From positions 3,534,001 to 3,598,000 of the forward strand of contig NZ_JACCBV010000001.1 of NCBI RefSeq assembly GCF_013409785.1: a stretch of 64,000 nt of DNA, read 5' to 3'. The translations under genes and the position numbers were made by a program. Source of the stretch: Microbacterium immunditiarum (GTDB lineage Bacteria > Actinomycetota > Actinomycetes > Actinomycetales > Microbacteriaceae). The notes under the pieces are model-generated. The model did not search any database and had not been told where the DNA came from. It saw nothing but the letters and a program-made list of their open reading frames with translations. Position 1 is the stretch's first letter, and every line of letters starts with the position of its first letter. This document shows positions 18,138 to 26,078 of this stretch, one piece after another.

Positions 18138-18188
18138 CCCGGAATCCGAACCGCCGCAGAGAGCCGGCATCGCATCATGAGGAGAGAG

Positions 18189-18401
18189 ATGACCACGACG
18201 ACCGAGTACCAGGTGACCGGGATGAGCTGCAGCCACTGCGAGCACGCGGTGCGCGGAGAGGTCTCCAAGCTCGACGGCGTCCAGGCGATCGACGTGAGCG
18301 CCGCGGACGGCCGCCTGGTGGTGACATCCGCCGCCCCGATCGCCGACGATGCCGTGATCGCCGCCGTCGACGAGGCCGGTTACGCCGCGGTCCGCGCCTG
18401 A
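18189..18401 (+). CDS. copZ: Copper chaperone, heavy-metal-associated domain protein
   Basis: A 70-residue ferredoxin-fold HMA domain. The Cu(I) motif is MSCSHC (Cys13, Cys16), close to MxCxHC of CopZ proteins. It carries Cu(I) to the P-type ATPase in the cytoplasm. ATG 18189 follows GGAGAG; an in-frame ATG at 18177 lies before this ribosome site and is less likely. The stop overlaps the copA start by one base (TGATG). Confidence 0.93.
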   Translation: MTTTTEYQVTGMSCSHCEHAVRGEVSKLDGVQAIDVSAADGRLVVTSAAPIADDAVIAAVDEAGYAAVRA

Positions 18402-20662
18402 TGTCCGCCATCCGGCCCTCCGACGCTCGACTCGAGCTCGAGATCGGCGGTATGACGTGCGCCTCGTGCGCGGCCCGCATCGAGAAGCGGCTCAACCGCC
18501 TCGACGGCGTCGTGGCGAGCGTCAACTACGCCACCGAGAAGGCGGTCGTCGAGAGCCCTGCGGGACTCGACCCCGCCGTGCTCATCGATGAGGTCGAGAA
18601 GGCCGGGTACACGGCATCCGTCCCCGCTCCCCCGCTCGACGACGGCGCGAGCGTGCCCGACGACCCCGAGCTGACGTCGCTGCGCCAGCGGCTCATCGGC
18701 GCGATCGTCCTCTCGGTTCCGGTCGTCGTGCTCGCGATGGTTCCGGCGCTCCAGTTCACGTACTGGCAGTGGGCCTCGCTCACGCTCGCAGCCCCCGTCG
18801 TCGTGTGGGCCGCGTGGCCGTTCCACCGCGCCGCGTGGATCAACCTGCGCCACGGTGCCGCGACGATGGACACCCTCATCTCGCTGGGCGTGTCGGCCGC
18901 GTTCGTGTGGTCGCTGTACGCGCTGTTCTTGGGCGGCGCGGGCATGCCCGGCATGACCGAGTCGTTCGAGTGGGTGATCCGCCCCGGCGCGGGCGAGTCG
19001 GCGATGTACCTCGAGGTCGCCTCCGCGGTGACGACCTTCGTGCTCGCCGGGCGATACATCGAGCTGCGCTCCAAGCGCAGGGCCGGCGCCGCGCTGCGCG
19101 CGCTCCTCGACCTGGGCGCGAAGGACGTCGCGGTGCTGCGCGGCGCCGCGGGATCGGCCGTCGAGGTGCGCGTCCCGATCGGCGACCTCCGTGTCGGCGA
19201 CGAGTTCGTCGTGCGGCCGGGCGAGAAGATCGCGACGGACGGCGTGGTCGTCTCGGGGTCATCAGCGGTGGACGCGTCGGCGATGACGGGCGAGGCTGTG
19301 CCCATCGAGGTCGAGCCCGGGGACTCCGTGCTGGGCGCGACCGTCAACGAGGGCGGTCGACTCGTCGTGCGCGCGACGCGCGTCGGCGCCGACACCCAGC
19401 TCGCTCAGATGGCGCGGCTCGTGGAAGAGGCCCAGTCGGGCAAGGCTCATGCACAGCGCCTCGCCGACCGCATCTCGGGCGTCTTCGTGCCGATCGTGCT
19501 CGTGATCGCCGTCGCGACCGTGGCCGCGTGGATGCTCCTGGGGTTCCCGGCCGCCAGCGCCTTCACCGCCGGCGTGGCGGTGCTCATCATCGCGTGCCCG
19601 TGCGCGCTCGGTCTCGCGACCCCGATCGCACTGCTCGTGGGAACGGGTCGGGGCGCGCAGCTCGGCATCCTCATCAAGGGACCCGAAGTGCTCGAGTCGA
19701 CGCGCCGCGCCGACACGATCGTGCTCGACAAGACCGGCACCGTGACGACCGGGCGCATGACCCTGACCGACGTGTTCGGCGCGGGCACCGAGCGGCACGA
19801 GCTGCTCCGTCTGGCCGGCGCGCTCGAGTCGGCGTCGGAGCATCCGATCGCCCGGGCGATCGCCGCGGCCGCGGCCGACGAGGTCGGTGCGCTCCCCGCG
19901 GTGGAGGCCTTCCAGAACACACCCGGCCTCGGCGTGTCGGGCGTCGTCGACGGGCACGCGGTCATCGCGGGCCGCCCCGCGCTGCTGCGCGAATGGAGCG
20001 TCGCCATCGATGAGACGCTCTCGGAGCGGCTGGCGGACGCTGAAGCGGCCGGCAGCACCGCGGTGGTCATCGCGTCGGACGGCGTCGCGCGCGGAGTCCT
20101 CGTCGTCTCCGACGCAGTCAAGCCGACGAGCGCCGAAGCCGTCGCTCAGCTGCGCTCCCTGGGTCTGGAGCCCGTGCTGCTCACCGGCGACAATCGCGCC
20201 GCCGCCGAGCGGGTGGCGGCGCAGGTCGGCATCGACCGCGTCGTCGCCGAGGTGCTGCCGAGCGAGAAGGCCGACGTGGTCCGAGGCCTTCAGTCCGAGG
20301 GGCGCGTGGTCGCGATGGTGGGCGACGGAGTGAACGACTCCGCGGCGCTCGCGCGGGCCGACCTCGGCCTCGCGATGGGAACGGGAACGGATGCCGCGAT
20401 CGAGGCATCCGACATCACCCTCGTGCGGGGCGACCTGCGCAGCGCCTCCGAGGCCATCCGCCTCGCGCGCCGAACGCTCGGCACGATCAAGGGCAATCTC
20501 TTCTGGGCGTTCGCGTACAACGTGGCGGCGATCCCGCTCGCGGCGCTCGGGCTTCTGAATCCGATGATCGCGGGCGCGGCGATGGCGTTCTCCAGCCTGT
20601 TCGTGGTCGGCAACAGCCTGCGCCTGCGGAGCTTCCGCGGCAGCGGGAGCGAGGTGAAGTGA
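18401..20662 (+). CDS. copA: P1B-1-type Cu(I)-exporting ATPase
   Basis: A 753-residue ATPase that pumps Cu(I) out of the cytoplasm. It has one N-terminal HMA domain (GMTCASC at 17-23), eight TM helices, the ion-binding CPC motif at 399-401 in IIACPCALGLATP, the phosphorylated Asp443 in DKTGT, the SEHPIA nucleotide-binding motif, and the hinge GDGVND. The CPC motif together with the C-terminal helices (FAYNVAAIPLAALG and MAFSSLFVVGNSLRL) marks the P1B-1 copper group. Second in copZ-copA-P1B3-csoR, with overlaps at both ends, under the CsoR box. Confidence 0.96.
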   Translation: MSAIRPSDARLELEIGGMTCASCAARIEKRLNRLDGVVASVNYATEKAVVESPAGLDPAVLIDEVEKAGYTASVPAPPLDDGASVPDDPELTSLRQRLIGAIVLSVPVVVLAMVPALQFTYWQWASLTLAAPVVVWAAWPFHRAAWINLRHGAATMDTLISLGVSAAFVWSLYALFLGGAGMPGMTESFEWVIRPGAGESAMYLEVASAVTTFVLAGRYIELRSKRRAGAALRALLDLGAKDVAVLRGAAGSAVEVRVPIGDLRVGDEFVVRPGEKIATDGVVVSGSSAVDASAMTGEAVPIEVEPGDSVLGATVNEGGRLVVRATRVGADTQLAQMARLVEEAQSGKAHAQRLADRISGVFVPIVLVIAVATVAAWMLLGFPAASAFTAGVAVLIIACPCALGLATPIALLVGTGRGAQLGILIKGPEVLESTRRADTIVLDKTGTVTTGRMTLTDVFGAGTERHELLRLAGALESASEHPIARAIAAAAADEVGALPAVEAFQNTPGLGVSGVVDGHAVIAGRPALLREWSVAIDETLSERLADAEAAGSTAVVIASDGVARGVLVVSDAVKPTSAEAVAQLRSLGLEPVLLTGDNRAAAERVAAQVGIDRVVAEVLPSEKADVVRGLQSEGRVVAMVGDGVNDSAALARADLGLAMGTGTDAAIEASDITLVRGDLRSASEAIRLARRTLGTIKGNLFWAFAYNVAAIPLAALGLLNPMIAGAAMAFSSLFVVGNSLRLRSFRGSGSEVK

Positions 20663-22866
20663 GCATGAACGAGCACGACACGACGCACGCGGGGCACGCG
20701 GGAGACACGGTGCCAGCGGAACGCCAGCACCCAGGGCACCAGCACGCCGGGCACGTGGCACACGCCCCCGCGCCGCACGCGCACGACACATCGAGCCGGG
20801 AGGGCCACGAAGGCCACGAAGGCCACGAGGGCCACGGCGGCGGGCACGGTCACGCGCATCACGGCGCCGACCACGTCGCGCAGTTCCGGCGACTGTTCTG
20901 GATCATGCTCGTGCTCGCGATCCCGGTCGTCGCGTTCTCGCCGCAGTTCGCGATGATCCTCGGGTACGAGCTGCCCGACGTGCCGGGCGTCGCATGGATC
21001 TCCCCCGTCCTCGGCACGGTGATCTTCGCGTGGGGCGGCTGGCCGTTCCTCAGCGGCGCCGTGAGCGAGCTCCGCTCGCGCCGTCCCGGCATGATGCTGC
21101 TCATCGGGCTCGCGATCACCGTCGCGTTCTTCGCGTCGCTCGGCGCGAGCGTCGGCCTGCTGCACCCCGAGCTCGACTTCTGGTGGGAGCTCGCGCTGCT
21201 GGTCGTCATCATGCTGCTCGGGCACTGGATCGAGATGCGGTCGCTCGCCCAGACGTCGTCGGCGCTGGACTCGCTCGCAGCGCTCCTGCCCGACGTGGCC
21301 GAGCGCGTCGACGGCGGCGAGATCGTCACGGTCGCGCCCGCCGATCTGCGCGTGGGCGATGTCGTCCTCGTGCGGCCGGGGGCGAGCATCCCCGCCGACG
21401 GTCGCGTCATCGACGGCACCGCCGACGTGGACGAGTCCATGATCACGGGCGAGTCGCGGCCCGTCGCGCGCGGCGTCGGCGACCAGGTGACCGCCGGCAC
21501 GGTCGCCACCGACTCCGGCCTGCGGGTAGAGGTCACCGCCGTCGGCGGCGACACCGCGCTGGCGGGCATCCAGCGGCTCGTCGCCGAGGCCCAGAGCTCG
21601 ACGTCGCGCGCGCAGCGCCTCGCCGATCGGGCGGCCGGCTGGCTCTTCTGGTTCGCCCTCGGCGCGGCCTTCGCGACCGCTGTCGTGTGGACCGCGTTCG
21701 GCATGCCCGACGAGGCGGTCGTCCGCACGATCACGGTCCTCGTGATCGCGTGCCCCCACGCGCTGGGCCTCGCCATCCCGCTCGTCGTCGCGATCGCGAC
21801 CGAGCGCGCGGCGCGCAGCGGCGTCCTCGTCAAGGATCGCCTCGCCCTCGAGGCGATGCGCACGGTCGACGCGGTGCTCTTCGACAAGACTGGCACGCTC
21901 ACGAAGGGCGAGCCCGCCGTGACGGGCGTCGCCACCGCCGGCACGGTCGGCGAGGACGACGTGATCGCGCTCGCCGCCGCGGCCGAGGCCGACAGCGAGC
22001 ACCCCCTCGCGCGAGCCATCGTGCGGTTCGCCACTGAGCGCGGCCTGCGCGTTCCAGAGGCCGCGGACTTCACCTCTTCCCCCGCGGTGGGCGTGAGCGC
22101 GACCGTGGTCGGCCGGACCGTGCGGGTCGGCGGCCCGCGACTTCTCGCCGACAACGGTGCGACCGAGCTGCCCGAGACCGCGTCGTGGCACGACGACGGC
22201 GCGACCGTGCTGCACGTGCTGCGCGACGGCGCCGTCGTCGGCGCCCTGCGCCTCGACGACGAGATCCGCCCCGAGTCGCGCGAAGCCGTCGCGGCCCTCC
22301 ACGCCGTCGGCGTCGAGGTCGTGATGATCACGGGCGACGCGGAGCCCGTCGCCCGCGCCGTCGCGGCAGAGCTCGGCATCCGTCGGTTCTTCGCCGGCGT
22401 GCGCCCCGAAGACAAGTCCGCAAAGGTCGCGGAGCTGCACGCCGAAGGCCGTCGCGTCGCGATGGTCGGCGACGGCGTCAACGACGCCCCTGCGCTCGCG
22501 GCCGCGGATGTCGGCATCGCGATCGGCGCGGGCACCGATGTCGCGATCGCATCCGCGGGCGTGATCCTTGCCGGTGACGACCCGCGAGCAGTGCTCTCGG
22601 TGATAGAACTGTCACGCGCGAGCTACCGCAAGATGAAGCAGAACCTGTGGTGGGCCGCGGGGTACAACCTCGTCTCAGTCCCTCTCGCCGCGGGCGTTTT
22701 CGCGCCGTTCGGATTCGTGTTGCCGATGTCGGTCGGCGCGATCCTCATGTCCCTCTCGACGATCGTCGTGGCCGTCAACGCGCAGCTGCTGCGGCGACTC
22801 GACATCGCCCCCGCCGCGAGCGCCTCCGCCGCGCTCGCGCGCCGCACCGAAGGAGCACCACGATGA
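20659..22866 (+). CDS. copB: P1B-3-type (CPH) copper-translocating ATPase with His-rich N-terminus
   Basis: A 735-residue P-type ATPase. The N-terminal 70 residues contain about twenty His, including four EGH units in a row (EGHEGHEGHEGH), instead of an HMA domain. The ion-site motif is CPH (365-367, IACPHALGLAIP), the mark of the P1B-3 group linked to Cu(II) or Cu(I) export in CopB proteins. Phosphorylated Asp409 lies in DKTGTLTKGE, with SEHPLA and GDGVND also present. Start is GTG 20659 or ATG 20665; both follow GAGG at 20651. It overlaps copA by 4 nt and csoR by 4 nt. Transported oxidation state is an inference from family. Confidence 0.92.
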   Translation: MSMNEHDTTHAGHAGDTVPAERQHPGHQHAGHVAHAPAPHAHDTSSREGHEGHEGHEGHGGGHGHAHHGADHVAQFRRLFWIMLVLAIPVVAFSPQFAMILGYELPDVPGVAWISPVLGTVIFAWGGWPFLSGAVSELRSRRPGMMLLIGLAITVAFFASLGASVGLLHPELDFWWELALLVVIMLLGHWIEMRSLAQTSSALDSLAALLPDVAERVDGGEIVTVAPADLRVGDVVLVRPGASIPADGRVIDGTADVDESMITGESRPVARGVGDQVTAGTVATDSGLRVEVTAVGGDTALAGIQRLVAEAQSSTSRAQRLADRAAGWLFWFALGAAFATAVVWTAFGMPDEAVVRTITVLVIACPHALGLAIPLVVAIATERAARSGVLVKDRLALEAMRTVDAVLFDKTGTLTKGEPAVTGVATAGTVGEDDVIALAAAAEADSEHPLARAIVRFATERGLRVPEAADFTSSPAVGVSATVVGRTVRVGGPRLLADNGATELPETASWHDDGATVLHVLRDGAVVGALRLDDEIRPESREAVAALHAVGVEVVMITGDAEPVARAVAAELGIRRFFAGVRPEDKSAKVAELHAEGRRVAMVGDGVNDAPALAAADVGIAIGAGTDVAIASAGVILAGDDPRAVLSVIELSRASYRKMKQNLWWAAGYNLVSVPLAAGVFAPFGFVLPMSVGAILMSLSTIVVAVNAQLLRRLDIAPAASASAALARRTEGAPR

Positions 22867-23210
22867 CCGACACCGCGATCGGCCCCGTCGACTTCGTCCC
22901 CGGCTCCGCCGGCGTTCCGTCCGAGCACAGCCACCACGGCTACATCAGCGACAAGGGCAAGTACCTCAACCGCCTCAAGCGCATCGAGGGACAGGCGCGC
23001 GGCATCCACAAGATGGTCGAGGACGAGAAGTACTGCATCGACATCCTCACCCAGATCAGCGCCCTGACGAGCGCGCTCGAAGCGGTCGCTCTCGGGCTCC
23101 TCGACGATCACCTGCGGCACTGCGTGGTCGACGCGGCGCAGGCCGGCGGCGAAGAGGCCGAGATCAAGCTCCGCGAGGCGAGCGAGGCCATCGCGCGGCT
23201 CGTGCGCTGA
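22863..23210 (+). CDS. csoR: CsoR-family copper-sensing repressor
   Basis: A 115-residue all-helical DUF156/CsoR protein. The copper ligands are all present in the right order: Cys58 (YCIDILTQ), His83 and Cys87 (DDHLRHC), the C-H-C set of true CsoR rather than the RcnR set. LNRLKRIEGQARGIHKM is the family's DNA-contact helix. It should repress the operon from the palindrome at 18122-18136 and leave it on Cu(I) binding. The start ATG overlaps the ATPase stop. The His-rich N-terminal tail (EHSHHG) is extra. Confidence 0.95.
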   Translation: MTDTAIGPVDFVPGSAGVPSEHSHHGYISDKGKYLNRLKRIEGQARGIHKMVEDEKYCIDILTQISALTSALEAVALGLLDDHLRHCVVDAAQAGGEEAEIKLREASEAIARLVR

Positions 23211-23237
23211 TCCGACCGCTCCCGCACCGCTGGACGG

Positions 23238-24191
23238 TCAGGTGACCGCGCCGACGTCCGACGCGACGACCCGTGCGCGCCGCGCGTTGCGCAGCGAGTC
23301 CACGGTCAGCACGACGAGCGCGAGCCACACGAGGCCGAAGCCGATCCAGCGCTCCGTGGGCATCGGCTCGCCCAGCAGCCACGCACCCGTGATGAACTGC
23401 ATGACCGGCGCGACGAACTGCATGAGCCCGAGCACCGTGAGCGGCGCGCGGCGTGCCCCCGCCGCGAAGAACAGCAGTGGGATGGCGGTCGCGGCGCCGG
23501 CGCACAGGAGCAGCAGCGTGTGCGCGAGGCTCACCTGACCCATCGTGATGCCGGTCGTCAACCCCACCGCGACGAGCTGCACGATGGCGATCGGAGTGAG
23601 CCACAGCGACTCCAACGTGAGTCCGCTCACGGCATCGACCGACGGCCCGATCTTCTTCTTCACGAGTCCGTAGATGCCGAAGCTGAAGGCGAGCGCGAGC
23701 GCGATCCACGGGAACGCGCGATAGCCGACGACGATGACGATGACAGCGACCGCGGCGATTCCGAGGGCGACCCACTGCGTGGCGGTCACGCGCTCGCGCA
23801 GCACGATGACGCCGAGGAGCACGGTCACGAGCGGATTGATGAAGTATCCGAGGCTCGTCTCGATCACGTGGCCCGTGAGCGTCGCGACGAGGAAGACCTG
23901 CCAGTTGATGTAGATGAGCCCGCCCGCGAGCACGGTGAGCCACACGAGTCTCGGCGTGCGGAGGATGCGCCACACGTTCGCCCAATTGCGGGTGACGGTC
24001 AGCAGGAGCGCGCAGAAGACGAGCGACAGGATGACCCGCCACGCGACGATCTCCCACGGCCCGGTCGGCGCGAGGATCAGGAAGTAGAGCGGCAGGAACC
24101 CCCACAGCAGGTATGCCGTGAACGCGTACATGCCGCCGAGGGTGCGTTCGCGAGCGGCGTGCGCATCCGCGGCCCGGACATCACGAGTCAC
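23238..24191 (-). CDS. rarD: RarD-type EamA/DMT-superfamily permease
   Basis: A 317-residue membrane protein with ten predicted TM helices in two EamA halves. The RarD-specific pattern is clear: YAFTAYLLWGFLPLYF at the start, LAPTGPWEIVAWRVILSL, YINWQVFLVAT, SLGYFINPL, and WLLGEPMPTERWIGFGLVW. RarD proteins were named for chloramphenicol sensitivity, but the natural substrate is unknown. The start is a GTG with TAGGCT exactly 6 nt upstream, a leaderless arrangement. It is convergent with csoR and follows groES across a terminator. Confidence 0.9.
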   Translation of the reverse strand: MTRDVRAADAHAARERTLGGMYAFTAYLLWGFLPLYFLILAPTGPWEIVAWRVILSLVFCALLLTVTRNWANVWRILRTPRLVWLTVLAGGLIYINWQVFLVATLTGHVIETSLGYFINPLVTVLLGVIVLRERVTATQWVALGIAAVAVIVIVVGYRAFPWIALALAFSFGIYGLVKKKIGPSVDAVSGLTLESLWLTPIAIVQLVAVGLTTGITMGQVSLAHTLLLLCAGAATAIPLLFFAAGARRAPLTVLGLMQFVAPVMQFITGAWLLGEPMPTERWIGFGLVWLALVVLTVDSLRNARRARVVASDVGAVT

Positions 24192-24197
24192 CGATCC

Positions 24198-24203
24198 AGC
24201 CTA
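24198..24203 (-). promoter_or_regulatory. -10 box of rarD, leaderless type
   Basis: TAGGCT on the minus strand, 6 nt before the GTG start. Confidence 0.6.
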
Positions 24204-24241
24204 GAACCCGCCCACGGGCGTCGGGCCCGCCCAGCCCACCC

Positions 24242-24302
24242 GCCGAGATTGCACGTTCCGCGCCGCAAGGCCGGGAGAACCCGTCAAATGCGCAATCTCG
24301 GC
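24242..24302. repeat. Intergenic inverted-repeat element (61 bp)
   Basis: Perfect 11-bp arms GCCGAGATTGC and GCAATCTCGGC enclose 39 bp that can form an imperfect inner stem. It lies between rarD and the groES terminator and belongs to no gene. Confidence 0.55.
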
Positions 24303-24346
24303 ACCGGGGGCACCGCCGCGCGAAGCGCGCGGGCGCGCGGGAACAG

Positions 24347-24384
24347 CGAAGAGGGTCGGATGCCGCGGCATCCGACCCTCTTCG
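24347..24384 (-). terminator. Terminator hairpin of groES
   Basis: A perfect 38-bp palindrome (arm CGAAGAGGGTCGGATGCCG), 28 bp past the groES stop. It separates groES from rarD. Confidence 0.8.
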
Positions 24385-24411
24385 CAGAACGCGCTCCGCG
24401 CGAGACGAGCG

Positions 24412-24708
24412 TCAGCGGACGACGACCGCCAGCACGTCGCGAGCCGACAGGACGAGGAAGTCGTCCGCGCCGAACTTCACCTCGGTTCCGCCGTACTTGC
24501 TGTAGATGACGCGGTCGCCGACGGCGACGTCGAGCGGGATGCGGTTGCCGTTGTCGTCGATGCGGCCGGGGCCCACCGCGACGACCTCGCCCTCCTGGGG
24601 CTTCTCCTTCGCGGTGTCGGGGATGACCAGACCGCTGGAGGTGGTCTGCTCGGCCTCGACCTGCTTGATGACGATGCGGTCCTCGAGCGGCTTGATGGAA
24701 ACCGACAC
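24412..24708 (-). CDS. groES: Co-chaperonin GroES (Cpn10)
   Basis: A 98-residue GroES, the lid of the GroEL folding chamber. Visible features are [11 protein letters not shown], the mobile loop with SSGLVIP, and [16 protein letters not shown]. The start is GTG at 24706-24708 after AGAGG. No groEL follows: a terminator and rarD come next, so GroEL must be made from another locus. Two CIRCE operators flank its promoter, indicating HrcA-controlled heat-shock expression. Confidence 0.97.
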   Translation of the reverse strand: MSVSIKPLEDRIVIKQVEAEQTTSSGLVIPDTAKEKPQEGEVVAVGPGRIDDNGNRIPLDVAVGDRVIYSKYGGTEVKFGADDFLVLSARDVLAVVVR

Positions 24709-24745
24709 GGGTCTACCTCTGCTTTCCTTTGAGACTCAAGACTCG

Positions 24746-24772
24746 TTAGCACCCTCACATCGAGAGTGCTAA
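24746..24772 (-). promoter_or_regulatory. CIRCE element 1 (HrcA operator)
   Basis: TTAGCACCC-N9-GAGTGCTAA differs from the CIRCE consensus TTAGCACTC-N9-GAGTGCTAA by one base. It lies just downstream of the groES -10. Confidence 0.92.
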
Positions 24773-24776
24773 CAGC

Positions 24777-24805
24777 AGTCTATGGATGCGCTGGCACTCA
24801 TGCAA
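24777..24805 (-). promoter_or_regulatory. groES promoter
   Basis: On the minus strand TTGCAT (24800-24805) and TAGACT (24777-24782) are 17 nt apart. One CIRCE covers the -35 and part of the spacer, the other the transcription start. Confidence 0.8.
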
Positions 24806-24817
24806 CGTGAGTGCCAA
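24791..24817 (-). promoter_or_regulatory. CIRCE element 2 (HrcA operator)
   Basis: Minus strand TTGGCACTC-N9-GAGTGCCAG: the same 9-9-9 layout with three differences from consensus. It also lies 27 bp before the start of the divergent methyltransferase gene. Confidence 0.82.
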
Positions 24818-24832
24818 CCCGCGGGCGCGCCG

Positions 24833-24838
24833 TAGGCT
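24833..24838 (+). promoter_or_regulatory. -10 box of methyltransferase gene, leaderless type
   Basis: TAGGCT, 6 nt before the ATG at 24845. Its -35 region falls inside CIRCE element 2, so HrcA might also affect this gene. Confidence 0.6.
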
Positions 24839-24844
24839 GGCCGG

Positions 24845-26053
24845 ATGGATGTCGCCGAGCTCACCGCACTGCTGACTCCCGAGGGTCTGCGGCTGCTCGA
24901 CAGCCTCGACCCGATCGACTCGACGGCGGATGTCGCGGCCGCCGTCACCCGCCTGCGCAAGGACGGACACTCCCCCGACCTCGTCTCGGCGGTCGTCGGC
25001 CAGGCGCGACTGCGTCAGCGCGCCGAGGCGAAGTTCGGCGAGTTCGCGCAGCGGATGCTCTTCACCCGTGCGGGGCTCGAGCAGGCGACGCGGCTCGTGG
25101 TCGCGGCGAAGCATGCGGGACGCTTCCGCGACGCGGGCGTCGAGACGGTGGCCGACCTCGGATGCGGCATCGGCGGCGACGCGCTGGGCTTCGCCGCTCT
25201 CGGGCTGCACGTCGAGGCCGTGGACGCCGACGAGATCACCGCCGCGATCGCCGCGTACAACCTCGCGCCCTTCGGCGACCAGGTCTCGGTGCGGCACGGC
25301 CGCGCCGAGGACGCGGACCTCGCCGGCGTCGACGCCGTGTGGCTCGACCCCGCGCGCCGCACGGCCGGGCACAAGGAGACGTCGCGTACGCGCCCGGAGG
25401 ACTGGTCGCCCTCGCTCGACTGGGCGCTCGACCTCGCCTCGCGCATCCCGACCGGCATCAAGCTCGGACCGGCCATCGACCGCGACCTCATCCCGGATGA
25501 CGTCGAGGCCCAGTGGGTGAGCGCCGACGGGTCGACGATCGAGCTCGTCCTGTGGTCGGGAACGCTCGCACGAGAAGGCGTGCGGCGTGCAGCGCTGGTG
25601 ATCCGCGACGACACCGCGCACGAGCTCACGGCCGCGGCGGATGCCCCGGACGAGCCCGTCCGCGCGCTCGGCGCGTACCTGCACGAGCCCGACGGGGCGG
25701 TGATCCGCGCGCGCCTCATCGGAGAGGTCGCCCGGTCGCTCGACGCCGGCATGCTCGACGAGCACATCGCGTACCTGACCTCGGATGCCGCGCTCACGAG
25801 TCCCTTCGTCTCGACGTTCCGCGTGGTCGACGAGCTGCCCACTGCGACGAAGGAGCTCTCTCGCGCGCTGCGCGACCGCGGCGTCGGACGCCTCGAGATC
25901 AAGAAGCGCGGCGTCGACATCGATCCGGCCGCCTACCGCACGGCGCTCAAGCTCCGGGGGCCGGAGGAGGCGACGCTCTTCGTCACGCGCGTGGGCTCCC
26001 GCCGGCGCGCGATCCTCGCCGAGCGTGTGCGGCGCCCGGCATCCGCCGCCTGA
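24845..26053 (+). CDS. Class I SAM-dependent methyltransferase with THUMP-like domain
   Basis: A 402-residue protein. The middle part is a Rossmann methyltransferase with motif I VADLGCGIGGDALGFAALG (about 98-116), the acidic end of strand 2 (VEAVDADE) and VDAVWLDPARR as motif IV. Residues from about 320 on (ELSRALRDRGVGRLEIKKRG and LKLRGPEEATLFVTRVG) resemble the THUMP-like C-terminal domain of this actinobacterial family. An RNA substrate is likely from that domain, but the target is unknown. The start ATG has TAGGCT 6 nt upstream, so the mRNA is probably leaderless. It is divergent from groES and convergent with the DUF222 gene. Confidence 0.87.
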   Translation: MDVAELTALLTPEGLRLLDSLDPIDSTADVAAAVTRLRKDGHSPDLVSAVVGQARLRQRAEAKFGEFAQRMLFTRAGLEQATRLVVAAKHAGRFRDAGVETVADLGCGIGGDALGFAALGLHVEAVDADEITAAIAAYNLAPFGDQVSVRHGRAEDADLAGVDAVWLDPARRTAGHKETSRTRPEDWSPSLDWALDLASRIPTGIKLGPAIDRDLIPDDVEAQWVSADGSTIELVLWSGTLAREGVRRAALVIRDDTAHELTAAADAPDEPVRALGAYLHEPDGAVIRARLIGEVARSLDAGMLDEHIAYLTSDAALTSPFVSTFRVVDELPTATKELSRALRDRGVGRLEIKKRGVDIDPAAYRTALKLRGPEEATLFVTRVGSRRRAILAERVRRPASAA

Positions 26054-26078
26054 GAGTGATCCAGGCCCGGGGCCCGAT

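Noticed and set aside
20800..20850. Short direct repeats that could suggest a CRISPR or tandem array
   Set aside because: The 9-bp units are in frame and encode Glu-Gly-His in the His-rich tail of the ATPase; there are no spacers.
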